DNA of 64,000 bases from Panicum virgatum (GCF_016808335.1 NC_053142.1:44311674-44375673), one strand, 5' to 3'. Counted from the stretch's first letter, positions 45,745-57,230 are shown. Notes: generated by a model not told the origin, from the sequence alone. A program made the numbers and translations.

Positions 45745-46101
45745 TGCGCTGTTTAGTTCTTTACATGTAAACGCAAAAAAGTCGTAAACGTATTAGAGTG
45801 AAAAGAAATCTTACTAATTTGAAGTACTAAATGAAGTCTATTTACAAAACTTTTTGCATAGATGGGCTGTAAATCGCGAGACGATTCTAATGAGTCTACT
45901 TAATTCATGATTTTGCAACAGTGATGCAACAGTAACCATCCGCTAATTATTAATTAATCATAGATTAATTAGCATCATTAGATTCGTCTCGCGATTTACA
46001 ACTCATCTATGTAAAAAGTTTTGCAAATAGACTTTATTTAGTACTTCAAATGACCAAAATTCCTTTGCAAAATTATTTTGCAAAATGAACTAACCAGGCC
46101 C
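45745..46101. mobile_element. MITE with extensive internal inverted repeat
   Basis: About 357 bp can fold back on itself. 'tactaaatgaagtctatttacaaaactttttgca' on the left mirrors 'gttttgcaaatagactttatttagtacttcaaatg' on the right, and 'aaatcgcgagacgattctaatgag' mirrors 'cattagattcgtctcgcgattt'. The ends 'gctgtttagttc' and 'gaactaaccaggcc' are imperfect inverted repeats, with TTA on both flanks (45742-45744 and 46102-46104). Confidence 0.75.
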
Positions 46102-48164
46102 TTAATCAGAAATTCAGAATAGTGCGAATCATGTAGGAACTTTACACAGAAAGACGTACTGGGGCGGGTTCGGACTTCGGTGGGGTACCGCACAGTACCG
46201 CGGATCCGGGAAAGGATCCAGCTGCGCGTACAATCGCGTGAGTAAAATCTTTGCAATGAGTGGGTGTTAAAGAGCGTTCACCCTCTTTTTATCTGTGAAT
46301 CACCGTACAGACATGCTTGTGGTGATGCTACTTCATTAGGGCCTGCTAGTGCTCTTTTCAGTGACTTGTCTGAGCTCTTGGTGTACGGTGTTTTTTTCTA
46401 AGAAAACAAAAATGACACTTGATTTTCGACTTTCAAGATTGCGACAATTGCACCATTGCCCTCACCTTCTTGTCCAATTGCCAAATTGCCCCTGGTTTAG
46501 GGGTTAATTGATCTGGCCTTAATTATTCCACGTTTGTTCCCACTTTTATACATCTATGTATCACCCTATTTTGACCCGTATTTTTGCCCTGATTCCAAAA
46601 GAAGGGGCGTTCGGAAGCTTCAATTTGACAAATACACATTTTACGACCAAAGTAGTGGTTCAAGATTTGTCACCTATCGTCTCAGTGTCTCATTGCCACG
46701 TTGCGACATCTACGGGTAAATTCCATGTTGTGAATGAGTGGAAGGGCAATACTAGATCCCTTGGTTTTAGGATTCCCGCCACAATGTGCCACTTTGCTAC
46801 CAAACTTACAGCAGACATGTGACACAGTTTAATAGCACGGCGGAGGTCCCCATCATCGACTGTTTTTTTAAAAAAAATTACCCATCATTGACTTTCACTA
46901 CGTTCAATTTGAGCGAGTGGCACAGTGGCCCGATCAAAACAAAAAGTGGCACGGGTCGAAGAGTAATAATGTATGACCGGTAACTTTTAATTTACCGAAT
47001 GGTCTTTTGTCATCCATTTCCTCCTAGTATTAAAAATCTATATATAGGGCTGCAATTGCGGATTGCGTTGTCTAAAATAAGGTAGCAATACAAATGCTTT
47101 CCAAAATTTCACGCCCTGCTAAACCTTTATGGCAATCGAAAAGCTTGCCAAATCTGATCAAGCCGCGGCAGAGTAGCCTAATAAACCTATTAAAGGTGAT
47201 GAACAGCTGCCAATCCACCATGACAGTGACGAGTTTCGATCGGCGCTGGGCACTCTTGAGACTGAAGCCGAAATGGGGCACGCGGATTCCACGTACGCTT
47301 TCGCCGTAGCTTGAAGCGCACAACACAGACAATTCCTTCTTCCACCACAAGCGGCCGGGGCCCCCTGCTCTTCCGTCCCCCCGAACGCAACCCCCGGGCA
47401 TCTTGACAGCAAGCATCGGCGACATCAATCCAGACCACGGTTGTGGCTGTACTGCTACGCCTCCCAGTGCAGTGTCACTGGCATTTTCGTTTCGTGCACC
47501 TCTGTCTCTCCCCCATCTCTTCCTTTTCGTGTAGTGATCCTCTCCCAAAACTTTGCTTAGTTTAATCCCAAAAGGAACACGTATTTAAGTGACTAAATTC
47601 TGCGGAGAAAGAGCTCACCAAACCACAAACTGCTACTACTAATCCTCCTCCCATCCAAGTGGCAATTTCCTTACCACGGCTGCACTTCACCTCACCTAGC
47701 CTACACTAGTACGCCACAAAGAACGGCCCGCCCGCCGACGTGGCAAACAAGCATGAATCGACAAGAAAAGGGGTAGGCCCCGCGTGCACATTTCGCGCCC
47801 ACTAGTTAGGCAGCGCCTCCGCCTGCGACTGCGGCAAGTCCAACCATGATCGCCATGAATGAATCGGAGAGAATGTTATCTTCTTCGAGCAAACATGCAT
47901 GCCATAGAAGAAATTCACAGCTGATCTGCGATATAACTTACTCTTTTCCATATACTACTATGAGCAGTTATAAGAATTATGAGTCGCTACAGCTAAGGAT
48001 GGATTTTACCAGATCAATGACAAACTCTCATCACTCCTTACCCAATCAAGGTAAAAAGAGAGAAACGAGGAAAGGAATTGCGCGAATTAAGTAACTGACG
48101 ATTTTGGTGGCGGCAATAATGGCGCCCGCGCCGGGGCGGTCTGCCGGCTCCGCCCGGCGGCGGT
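46102..48164. other. Intergenic and 3' flank of SCL8
   Basis: No recognisable gene. Minus-strand frames at 47072-47548 lack domain features and codon consistency. The last few hundred bases before 48165 are presumably the 3' UTR of the GRAS gene. Confidence 0.4.
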
Positions 48165-50033
48165 CTAGCGCCACGCGGAGGCGACGGTCACCACGCGCCC
48201 CATCCAGCAGAGCCGGAGCACGCCGTTCTCCGCCTTGACGGTGATCCCGGGCGGCGCCGGGCCGACGCGGGCGGCGACCTGGTCCGCAATGCCCGGGCCG
48301 AGCGCCACCGGGCGGAACCCCGCCATGCCGAACCGGGCGCGCCACTTGCCGAAGACCTCGCACCGCTCCAGCCGGTCGGGGCCCTCACGGCCGGCCGCGT
48401 TCGCCGCCTTCCTCGCCACGGCCGCCTCGGCCCTGGCCTTCTTCTCCGCGCTCTCCCGCCCCAGCGTCGCGTCCAGCGACTCCAGGATGGCGCCGTAGTG
48501 CGCGCACGCGTCCGTGAAGCGCGCGGCCAGCGGGGCCGTGTTCGTGTTCAGCTCCTGCTCCACGAGCGCCACCACCTGCGGGCTCAGCGCGCGGACGCGG
48601 CGGAGGAGCTCGTCCCGGGGGTTCGCCGGAGAGACGCTCTCGTCGGGGACGTGCGAGAGCGCGAAGGCGAGGTTGACCGCCAGCGCCTCCCCGGGCGCGC
48701 AGTCGAGCTTGGACGCATCCAGCTCTGCAGCCCTGCAGCTGACCACTTTAAAGCGGTACTCGATGCCAGCTCGCTCGGCGAGCTGCTTCAGCGGCTCCCC
48801 GATGGCGGCGAGCGTTGCAGTTTGAGACTGCGTGTACGGCGAGCCTGGGTCGGTGACGGCGGTGACCTTCAGGGAGGTGCCCGGCACGCGGCGGTCAGCG
48901 AGGTACTGGATGAGGGCCGCGTGCTGCTGCGGGCTGACGTCGAAGTCGACGAGGTGGATGGCGCGGCGGTCGCCCACAGCTTCGACGATGGCGACGCTGG
49001 CTGCGTGGAGGGCGAGGCGGAAGCACGGGGAGATGTCGTGGAGGAGCTCGGACCCGGCGCGCTGCTCGGCGCCGCAGAGCTCGGCGAGGTGTTGAGTTAG
49101 GGCGGAGGCGGTCGGGACAATGCGGGAGGACAGCGCGGCCACCATCATGGCAATCAGCCGCTGCTCCGCGTCGCCGTGCTGGTTGGCCGCGCGCTTGAGG
49201 GCAGCCAGATGGGTGGCCGCCGCTTCGTGGTTGCCGTCGGCGAGAGCGACCGCGGCTTCAGACAGGAGCTGCCGCGACGCGGCCCCCGGGGTCGGCGGCG
49301 AGCAGGACGCGGAGGAAGAGGCCGTGGAGGACGACGAGTTGGAAGGCGACCTCGTCATCCCCGCGTTGGCGCCGTTGTTATTGTTCGGGGCCGCCGATGC
49401 AGGGAGCCCGGGCGTCGGCGCGGCGGTGATGGAGTTGAGCTGCTGTATCGTCTCCTCCCACTCGGAGTTGGTCACCGCGGAGCCGGTGCCGCTCATCGCC
49501 GCCACCGGCTCGTCGTCGTCGTCGTCCAGCAGCTGCTTCTCCAGCTCCTGCAAAATGAACAGCTCGCTCGACGCCGCCGGCTGAGGCGGCGGCGCCCTGG
49601 ACAGGCCGAAGGCCTGCGTCTGCGGCGAGGACGTCATGAGCGGCACCTGCCTCTGCGGCTGCGGGTGCATCAGCGGCACCGCCGCCCTCGACGCGGTGGT
49701 GAGCGACGACAGCGTCGACGAAGGCGACGCCAGGCCCCCTCCGTTGCTGGACCCGGAGAGAACCAGCGGCTGGGTCGGGCCCCCGCCGAGCAAGGCGGCG
49801 ATATCCGCCGCCGCCGCGGTGCGCTGCCTCACCGCGCGGAGGTAGAGCGCCTGCTGCGCCGCGACGTGCTGCTGCTGCTGGTGCTGCCACCTCTCCAGCT
49901 CGCCGAGGCTCCTCTTGAGCACCCCTCCGCCGGCGGCCGCGTCGGCCCTCTGCTGTAGCTGCATCTGCAGCGCCGATCCGACCCCGTAGGCGTACCCCTG
50001 GCGCGGATCGCGCCACGGCGCGCCTGGCTCCAT
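48165..50033 (-). CDS. SCL8: GRAS transcription factor, SCARECROW-LIKE 8 type
   Basis: Single-exon gene, 622 aa, nuclear transcriptional regulator by family. The N-terminal ~250 residues are disordered and Gln/Ser/Pro-rich. They include the subfamily block ELFILQELEKQLLDDDDDE at about residues 158-177. The GRAS domain fills the rest: leucine-rich region I from ~255 (RQLLSEAAVALADGNHEAA), a VHIID-type core (AIHLVDFDVSPQQHAAL, ~355), leucine-rich II and PFYRE regions, and a C-terminal SAW block (GVLRLCWMGRVVTVASAW). The core reads IHLVDFD, a normal variant. The frame remains open 36 codons upstream, but the first ATG below the TATA box is at 50033, so I take that as the start. No frameshift or stop was seen. 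The specific target genes are unknown. The assignment to SCL8 rather than another GRAS branch rests on the N-terminal block. Confidence 0.93.
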   Translation of the reverse strand: MEPGAPWRDPRQGYAYGVGSALQMQLQQRADAAAGGGVLKRSLGELERWQHQQQQHVAAQQALYLRAVRQRTAAAADIAALLGGGPTQPLVLSGSSNGGGLASPSSTLSSLTTASRAAVPLMHPQPQRQVPLMTSSPQTQAFGLSRAPPPQPAASSELFILQELEKQLLDDDDDEPVAAMSGTGSAVTNSEWEETIQQLNSITAAPTPGLPASAAPNNNNGANAGMTRSPSNSSSSTASSSASCSPPTPGAASRQLLSEAAVALADGNHEAAATHLAALKRAANQHGDAEQRLIAMMVAALSSRIVPTASALTQHLAELCGAEQRAGSELLHDISPCFRLALHAASVAIVEAVGDRRAIHLVDFDVSPQQHAALIQYLADRRVPGTSLKVTAVTDPGSPYTQSQTATLAAIGEPLKQLAERAGIEYRFKVVSCRAAELDASKLDCAPGEALAVNLAFALSHVPDESVSPANPRDELLRRVRALSPQVVALVEQELNTNTAPLAARFTDACAHYGAILESLDATLGRESAEKKARAEAAVARKAANAAGREGPDRLERCEVFGKWRARFGMAGFRPVALGPGIADQVAARVGPAPPGITVKAENGVLRLCWMGRVVTVASAWR

Positions 50034-50140
50034 GCGGGGCGGGGCGGGGCAGGGCTCTGGGGGAGACCAGACCAGAAAGAGAGGAGGGAGGAGGAAGGAG
50101 GCGACGAGTTGGGAGGAATGGAATGCTATGGCTACCTCCA

Positions 50141-50166
50141 ATTTGCTGCTGCTGCTGCTGCTACTG
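50141..50166 (-). repeat. CAG trinucleotide run in the SCL8 5' leader
   Basis: Plus-strand 'tttgctgctgctgctgctgc' continuing to 'tactgct' forms a (GCT)n run about 110-130 bases upstream of the SCL8 start codon, between the probable TATA box and the ATG. Confidence 0.85.
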
Positions 50167-50222
50167 CTCCGCTCCGGCTAATAAAACCGCCCCCCATCTC
50201 CGACGCCACCGCTGCGGTTACG

Positions 50223-50228
50223 TTTATA
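50223..50228 (-). promoter_or_regulatory. Probable TATA box of SCL8
   Basis: On the minus strand the sequence reads CTTTATAAACG, with TATAAA at 50228-50223, about 190 bases upstream of the SCL8 ATG. A start site ~30 bases downstream would give a 5' leader of about 160 nt. Confidence 0.5.
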
Positions 50229-51582
50229 AAGCGAGCCCGCCGTTTCGGATCCGACACCGATTCGGCGGCACTCCCGCTGACGGAGTGGGCCCGGGGGCGG
50301 GGAATTGGTGGTGGGTGCGCTTGCTGGTGTTTATCGGGAGGCGTTATGGCGGGGCCCGGGCGCGCTTTGCTGCTGGATTTAATGCGAGCCCGGCGCGGGG
50401 GTGAATCCGTGATGGGCACCCCGACTTGCCGGTGTGTGTGATGGGATGGTTGGGGACGGGCAGCGCGGGTTACCAGAGCTGCGACCGAGACGGGGGTGGG
50501 GGGGTGCCGTCGCGTGATCGCGTCACCCAAACTCCGCCCGCGATGACGCCGTCGCGTCGCGCTCCGCTCCTTCCCGCGGCGAGGAGGCGTTGAGTTGGAC
50601 CTGTGCGGGGGGTGCTGGCTGGCTGGCTCCGGGGTGGCACCCGCACCTCACCACCGACGCCTGCCGGTGGCCGCCGCCACGACCGGTTTTGCGGGAGCCG
50701 CCCCTCAGGATCAGGGTTTAATTTACCGACAGTACCGGTCAAATTGCTGGGTCGATAGCAGTATCCCGGTCCGGTTTGGTCGGAAACCAGTCGGTACCGG
50801 TCGAATTCAAATTTGAATTCAAAAAACTCAGTTCAATCGGTTCGTACCGGCCGTTTAAATTCAAATCCAAATTCAAAATCGCATGTATAACTGGTTTGGA
50901 ACGGTATACTGGCCGGTTTGACCGGTTTAACAAGTGGGCCTTAATGGGCCGTCTCATTTTTTTCTTTTCTTTTTTGGTTTAACTTTAAATGCCCGAAAAA
51001 TATGTTAAACGAATGAATTTTTGAGAAAATTTGACACCATTAGATTTTTCGCACCTTGAAGTATTTTTAAGAATTTTTTGGGAATTTTTTTATTTTTCTG
51101 AATTTAATTTTGAATTTTGAATTTGGACCGGTTTGGTACCGGATCAAACCAGAACTGGACCGGTTTGACCGGTTCCCACCGGTTTTGTAAAGCCTGCTCA
51201 GGATTCGACGCATTTCGAGCCGCCAGGCCGCACGCAGCACGTTCCTTGCACGGAATCGCAAGCGGAGGGGCGCGCCGCTCACAGACAGGCGGGCCCCGGG
51301 AATCCGATCTCGGCGAGCCCAGCTCCAGGCGGGGCGTCGGATTCCGCACAGGTCGCTTTCGGGGCTTTGGTAGACCGCGGCGACGCTGGCCGGTCACCAG
51401 GCCACACGATTGGCCATCCTGGCCGGCGTTAAACGACCGAGGTGCCCCTGGCGGATTACGCGATCCGTCCGGCCGTGGGAGGGCGTGGAGGGTAGTTTCG
51501 GCAGATCGGGGAAGATTTATTGTCTTTCTTTTGGATCTGTGCTGTGTGCAGGAGGTTTGCTTCTTTGGGGTGCGTTGGGAAT
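50229..51582. other. Upstream region of SCL8 and an ACCGGT-rich repeat
   Basis: 50229-50710 is GC-rich promoter-side DNA. 50714-51190 is dense in (T)ACCGGT and 'ttcaaattt' motifs on both strands (see findings). No gene was seen. Confidence 0.45.
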
Positions 51583-51584
51583 TA

Positions 51585-51825
51585 CTCCCTCTATTCACTT
51601 TTGATAGGTATATTTCAAAAACTTAAATGTTCAAAAATGATGGCTATATTTACTATTAGCATGGGTATTGGCAATAAATAGCACTAGTTACAAGGAGTTC
51701 CTAGTTAAAACATTGGATGACCAACAAAAAAGTCTGTGGCATTTATTAGATTGATAAGCACACTTGTGGTGTCCTTGGTCATTGTGTCATATGGAAATAT
51801 ATCTATCAAAACTGAATGGAGGGAG
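51585..51825. mobile_element. Stowaway MITE with TA duplication
   Basis: A 241-bp element starts CTCCCTCTATTCACTTTTGA and ends with the matching inverted repeat ('tcaaaactgaatggagggag'). It is flanked by TA at 51583-51584 and 51826-51827. Terminal repeats match over about 30 bp with few differences. It is non-coding and belongs to the Tc1/mariner-type Stowaway group. Confidence 0.9.
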
Positions 51826-51827
51826 TA

Positions 51828-52551
51828 GTTAGGAAACCGAAATATCCACCCAACAACCACGTACCCACCTTTCTGCGTCCGGAACCCTGGCTCCATTTCC
51901 CGGTAGCCCCCCGTATGTCCACAGCGCTCCATCTCCATCCCATACGCACGTAGTATCCGTATGAAATTCCACATTAAAAAGTACTCCACTCAGTTGCCAG
52001 TTGCCACTTGACCCCCGTCCTCCTGGGGATGCCATGCCAGTGTGTATCCCCAATTGTTTGTGCAACGGGGGCACCGGCCCTAAACAAATTCTAAGCACCG
52101 GACTGACTTCGTGTCAGTGACAATTTCTGATTAGTATATTCGATCCAGCTCCTTTGTTGTTTTTTGTGTTCATACTCGCTCGATTGACTTGGGGACAAAA
52201 AAAAAACCTGGTTCCCGGCCTCTCTTTCACGGTATGAGATGGCCGCAAGATGAGACGCCACAGAAAATCCCGGCGCAGACATACGGTAGGCCCCGCGCGA
52301 CACGTGTGAGCCAACGATTCCGAATGTTCCGTGCCAAATCGCTCGAAGAGCACCAAAAGGCCAACCCTCCAAAGGGAAGTCCAATGACATGCGGGGCCGG
52401 GATAGGCGGGTCCCACACCCGAACCCATGATAAGCGGAGAGGTCAACATCCGCCCCCGCTTCTGCTCTGTAGTAGCACCGGCGGGGGAGGTCCCGGTGCC
52501 CCCACCTGGTTCACGTTCCAAAGTCATGGCCCTGGGGGCAAAATGCTACGC
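51828..52551. other. Intergenic, no gene seen
   Basis: Mixed composition. Overlapping short ORFs on both strands carry no recognisable domain. Confidence 0.4.
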
Positions 52552-52879
52552 GCCGTGTTTGGTTAAAAAAAACCAAAATTCTAAAAAAAAATTTCGGCAC
52601 CTGCATGGAGATTTAAATCTAGACGAAATAAAAAACACATTGCGACTGCTGTCTGTAAATGGCGAGACGAATCTACTGAACCTAATTAGACTGTAATTAG
52701 ATGCTAAATTGCTACAGTAATGATACAGTAAATAACCTCTAATAACGGATTAATTAGGCTCATTAGATTCATCTCGCGACTTACAGACGAGCTCTGTAAT
52801 TATTTTTGTGATTAGTCTATGTTTAGTAGTTCAAGTGTAGAAATATATCTTTTTAAAAATTTTACAGGAGGCCAAACGG
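52552..52879. mobile_element. Tourist-like MITE, ends GCCGTGTTTGG / CCAAACGGGGC
   Basis: Core inverted pair 'ggcgagacgaatctactgaacctaatta' and 'taattaggctcattagattcatctcgcg', with 'ctgcatggagatttaaatctag' near the left. The outermost ends are imperfect inverted repeats. No convincing duplication was seen. Confidence 0.65.
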
Positions 52880-55320
52880 GGCGTTGGCGACCAAACCTAA
52901 ACGGAGCTGGGAGCGTGTCCACCTACGCTGTGTGCTCACTGCTCGGTCCAGCTGCCGAATTGACTGAGGAATCTCTGCTCGGATTTCCTTTCGGACACTG
53001 CGCGCGCTCACCCGCACTGTTGCTGTCAGCGACTGCAGGGCGCGCATCCGGCGGGACCGAGCTACTGGTGTACAGTGTACTCGTCCCGGGGGCGCGGGGC
53101 CTCCTGCTCACACTTTCCCGAGGTATCGGCGCCGGCGTCATTGCCGGCGAGGGCCGCGTGTACGACGCTGTACGCGACAGGGTATGTAGACATACGGGCG
53201 CCTTTTTTTTTAGGTTGGGTGTGTATACGCGACGGGCAGCGTACTGGCTCTGTCGCTGCTGTACATGTACGCGTACCGAGCCTGTGCATTGCGTTACGTA
53301 GGCGTATGTACTGTACTTGCTATACTGTCGCAGCGAGGAGCGATCGATGGGCATCGATCGTCCACGCATGCATTGCATGCATGCATGGCGCATCGAATTG
53401 GAGGAATTAATCATGGCGGTTAAACACGCGTAAAACCGGCTCATAATTTCGTCCCGGACCCGAGGTAAAAAAACGCATCGGGACCTTTGACAGCGATGGG
53501 AGAGGAGGAGGAGGGAGGAGGGGTTTTGGCAGCCTGGCATCTGCGTTGCGCGACCAGGTCGGGTCGGGGTCTCTCGCGCGTGACCCGTTCCGACACCGCC
53601 GGGATCGGAAGATGAAGACCGGCACTGACGCCGTCTCCGCGCGCCGTCTCTTTCCCTGTCCTCCCGGCGTCGCCCTGCGTCTGGCGTTGCGTGACGACGC
53701 GACCGGTGAAAGCGTGAAGCCTTCAAAGCCGTGTGCCGATCCTCACTGGCTCCTAGTACAAGCTAAATGAGGACCCTGAAAATTCTCCCGGTTGAGCGGA
53801 CAAACCTGGCTCTCGCGGTCACGTGAAGACCTCGTTCGGAGCCGTCGGAGAGGCCCTCCGGAAGAGTTTGAGCAGATCTCGCATCAGGCTCGCGTCCAGG
53901 GAAACGAAACGGACACGCTTTCGGCGACGTGACACCCGGTGCTGAGATAGCATTAAACTCGACGGCGAGGACGTCGTCCGCGACGTTCCAACCGTCTGAT
54001 GGTCCGATTGCCACATACTCCGCCGGCGTACGTACGCACCGCAGCCCGGCTTGAAACGCGGTCCACCCCTGCAGAACTCAACTCGTAGGGGGGCCGGGGC
54101 GCGGGATCAGGCGGTGGCGGCAAGCTTTGCTGAGCGAGCCGGACGGAGGGAGGCGTGTACGGCGGCCCACTTGCATTGGCCCCCAACTTGGCCGGGCGCG
54201 CGCAGGGGGGTCCGGTCCGGGGCAAGCTCGCGCCGGCGACTGGGCGAGGGGCGGCCGACGTGTCGACCGACGCCGTCGAGCTGGGAGCCTGGGACGCGCG
54301 CAGCCGGAGCCCAGATGATGAGACCGACGTGTGCTGCCCGAGCTGCCGCCGAGCGGTCGCCATCGCGTACTGGCCGGGCATTCAAGGAGCACGAGACGAA
54401 AGGGAACCACCGGCTCCCACTGCGAGCTAGGAGTACTCGCCTACTCCTACAGTCTTACCGCTGGGCCCGGCAGGTTAAACCACCAGCGTAGTATAGTATG
54501 GCCGGCGGCCGTTGCGCGCGTAACCGCCCGTCTCGTACGTTTCCAGCGCGTGCTTGGACGATTCGGTGGAAGACTGGAAGGAGTGCGTGCAGCGCCGGGA
54601 GTGTTTCTTCTTTTCCAACGACCAGACTGTCTCCGGCCGCTGCCGTGGGAATTAATGCGCCACGTATCCTGGAAGAGAAGCCGGCGTGCGGCGGCGGCGG
54701 CGACCGGGGATGCCGAGGAAGATTCAGGGCTGGCGGGAGGGGTTCCGACGAGTCCAGGCCTCCAGGCCTCCAGCAGGTCCGGCTGCGATTGATTCGCATC
54801 GCCGGCTCGCCCTCGCCTAGAAGCCAGGAACCAGTCCACTCGATACTGAAGGAGAGATTCTTCCAAACGGCTTAAATATTCCCGTCGTCGACGGCGTCTA
54901 CCGGCAGCGGATCGTAGGAACGGATCGAATTCTTATATTTCCGGGCGGCGGCCGGGGGTGCTGCTGCTGCTTTGGGACGAGTCACATGCAACCTGCGCGC
55001 GTGCTCCCCACACAGCATCACAAGCTCTCTACCCCTCTTGTATTTCTATGGGAGACTCCACTAACAACTTTTCCTCTGCTCGTTTTCAGCCTCTCAAGAC
55101 CGAAGGAATGACTCTTTTTACGGCCTGACGAATGCCTCCATTTTCCCCCTGAAAAAAAATCTGCACATTCTGATCGATTACCCAGGAGCAGGGAAAATAT
55201 AGAGAAGTAAAGCGTGATCCATGGTGGTTGGAACAATTAACCACGGACAGTACTGGGAGTACGGTACTACCGCGAGAGAAACCGCACGGGCGACGGCGCA
55301 ACTGAGGGTAGATCGGCATT
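52880..55320. other. Intergenic, GC-rich, no gene established
   Basis: Many overlapping Arg/Ala/Pro-rich ORFs occur on both strands with no domain, no splice-consistent gene model and no clear start. A cluster of GATCGATC/GCATGCAT palindromes lies at 53340-53385. Confidence 0.4.
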
Positions 55321-57094
55321 GGGTAATTTTGCTCCCGGACATCTTTTAATTTTGATTTTAGCTGGAAGACATCACTCAAATTCATATTTGCTGATGGACA
55401 TTTTTCAACCGTAACTATTTGCTAATGGACACTGCAAATAATAAAATATCAATTTTTAGAAGAGGGAGAGAGAAATGGACAAAAATGCCCATCAAGAGGG
55501 TGGCCGTCCTCCCGGGCCTCTCCGACGACGCGGAGCTCGCGCGCGCAGAGGCCGAGTTCGGGTTTGCGTTCCCGCCCGACCTTCGCGCCATCCTCGCCCT
55601 CGGCGTGCCCTCGGGCCCCGGGTTCCCGGACTGACGGTTCTGCGCGAGCCTCCGAGCCGCGTTCGACCTCCTCGCCGCCACGGCGTCGCCTCCGACCGCC
55701 GCCGCTGCGACTCCTCGTCCTCGAGTTCCACGGGAGGCTGGGCCTCGCCGTCTGCGCCGGCGAAGAATGAGGTCTGGGTCCTCGGGGACGGGAAGGACCC
55801 GCGGGGGTGGTGGAGCCGCCTACGTCGAGACCACAGACCGCGGCCGGATCCGGCGTTGCGGTGGCGGCGGCCAGGCCCCAACGACGGCAACTGCCCCCCA
55901 GCAAAGCTCTGGCGGAGGAGTGGCGAAGCTCTGGCACGGGCGACGGCGAGCCGCGGCCAAACGGGAGGGCGAGCAGGCCTGCACGCGGCTCGGACGTCCC
56001 GGCGACACGAAGGCCGGGGCGAGGGCGAGCAGACGGCGGCGAGCCGTGCGCGGCACGGGCGAGCAGCGGCGAGGCATGGCGGCGCAGGCGGGCGGGCAGA
56101 CGGCGGCGAGCCGCGACGGCACGGGCAGGCGAGCAAGCCAGCACGGAGGCCGTCGCCCGTCGGCATGGAGGGCGCCATCACCTGCGCCGACGCCATCATC
56201 ACTGCCTACCGCGACCCCGGCATCCCCGGTTGAAAAACTCCATAGCTAGAGGCTGAGATTGAGGTCGAGCTCCCCGCCATCGTCGTCGTTGTCTCGGCGC
56301 CGCCCCGGCCACCTGCGCGAGTGTACTCGAGCCGGGAGGAGGGAGGGGAATCCAGCCGCCACCGCTCGCGAATCCGGCACAGGAAGGGCGCGCCGGCCAG
56401 GGCGGAGGCTGGCAAGGGAGGATGATGGCGCCGCGGCCTCTGCTCCGCCATGGCCCCGCGCGGCCATGGCCCGAGCTCAAGGCCGCCGCCATGGCCAGAG
56501 CTCAAGGCCGCCGTGCCGCATGGGACGAGGAGGGAGGAGGAGGGGCGCCACTTGCCGTAGCCGCCACGCGCGAGCCATCTCTGCCGCGGCCGGTGAGAAA
56601 GGCCGGGGAGGAGGGCCGCGGCCGGCGAGGGAGGCCGGGGAGGAGGGCCGCCGCCGCCATGTCTCGTAGCTCGGCGTCTCCATCCGCGCGGAGGCCGGCG
56701 GGAGTCCGATTTAGGGGCTTCGGCAGCCAGCACTTGGGGTGTCGAGGAGGGTGGTGGGGGGTGGCGACTGGGGTGCCCAGGGAGGCAGCGGCGGCGCCTC
56801 CTGGGGGTCGTGCCGTCGGGGGATGGGTTTGGCGAGGCGGACGGGTGGGAAGTGCTGGGAGGATTTTTTTAAAGGGAATCAATACTATGTTGAACAGATA
56901 GGGTTAGGAGGCAGGGGTACTTTGGGCATTTTGGAATTTTCTCCCTCTTTTTTTTCTAAAAATGAATATTATATTATCTAAAGTGTCCAGGAGCAAATAT
57001 GAAAACTTAAAGAGCGTCCAGCTGCAAATAGAAGATTGAGTAGTGTCCTGTGGCAAAAATCATTATTGTAAGATGTCCAGGAGCAAAATTACCC
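55321..57094 (+). mobile_element. Pack-MULE-like element with ~170-bp inverted repeats and GC-rich cargo
   Basis: Both ends begin GGGTAATTTTGCTCC(C/T)GGAC when read inward. The inverted similarity continues for about 170 bp (55321-55490 and 56925-57094), down to 'atcaatttttagaagaggga' against 'attcatttttagaaaaaaaa'. Within each repeat the phrase 'atttgctnntggaca' recurs. The interior is sharply GC-rich and holds gene-like scraps and no transposase. This architecture is that of a Mutator-type non-autonomous element that has captured genomic fragments (Pack-MULE). The flanking 9-mers ATCGGCATT and ATCGATTCA share only the first four bases, so a clean target duplication is not shown. Confidence 0.7.
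55484..55800 (+). pseudogene. Captured gene fragments inside the Pack-MULE-like element
   Basis: From 55484 the plus strand reads [20 protein letters not shown], then [20 protein letters not shown] and GPGFPD, ending at TGA (55632-55634). This resembles a conserved segment of a grass protein whose copies, as I remember them, have Trp at the stop position; I suspect an SMI1/KNR4-like family but am not sure. After the stop the frame continues FCASLRAAFDLLAATAS. A second scrap, LLVLEFHGRLGLAVCAGEE (about 55713-55770), is followed in another frame by NEVWVLGDGKDP. It looks like an F-box-associated domain piece with a 1-base shift. No intact product is predicted. Confidence 0.5.
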
Positions 57095-57230
57095 ATCGAT
57101 TCAGGCCAAGTACCGTCAGTACTCAGTAGTGGCGGTAGCACAAGAGGTTGCCCAAGAATTTGCGCGAGCTTTAACAGCCATGCCACCCGCACCTCCGAGG
57201 CGAGCCCCCGACAGAAAAAGATCTTCCTGG

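Noticed and set aside
47072..47548. 158-aa minus-strand ORF
   Set aside because: No domain, mixed codon character, and no upstream signals; probably intergenic.
48498..49958. Long ORFs on the plus strand opposite SCL8
   Set aside because: Antisense shadows of the GRAS coding sequence.
48165..50141. 36-codon N-terminal extension of SCL8
   Set aside because: The extended frame starts at TTG, not ATG; the first ATG is at 50033.
54051..54866. Multiple overlapping ORFs, some >130 aa
   Set aside because: All strands and frames are open because of GC content; no family resemblance.
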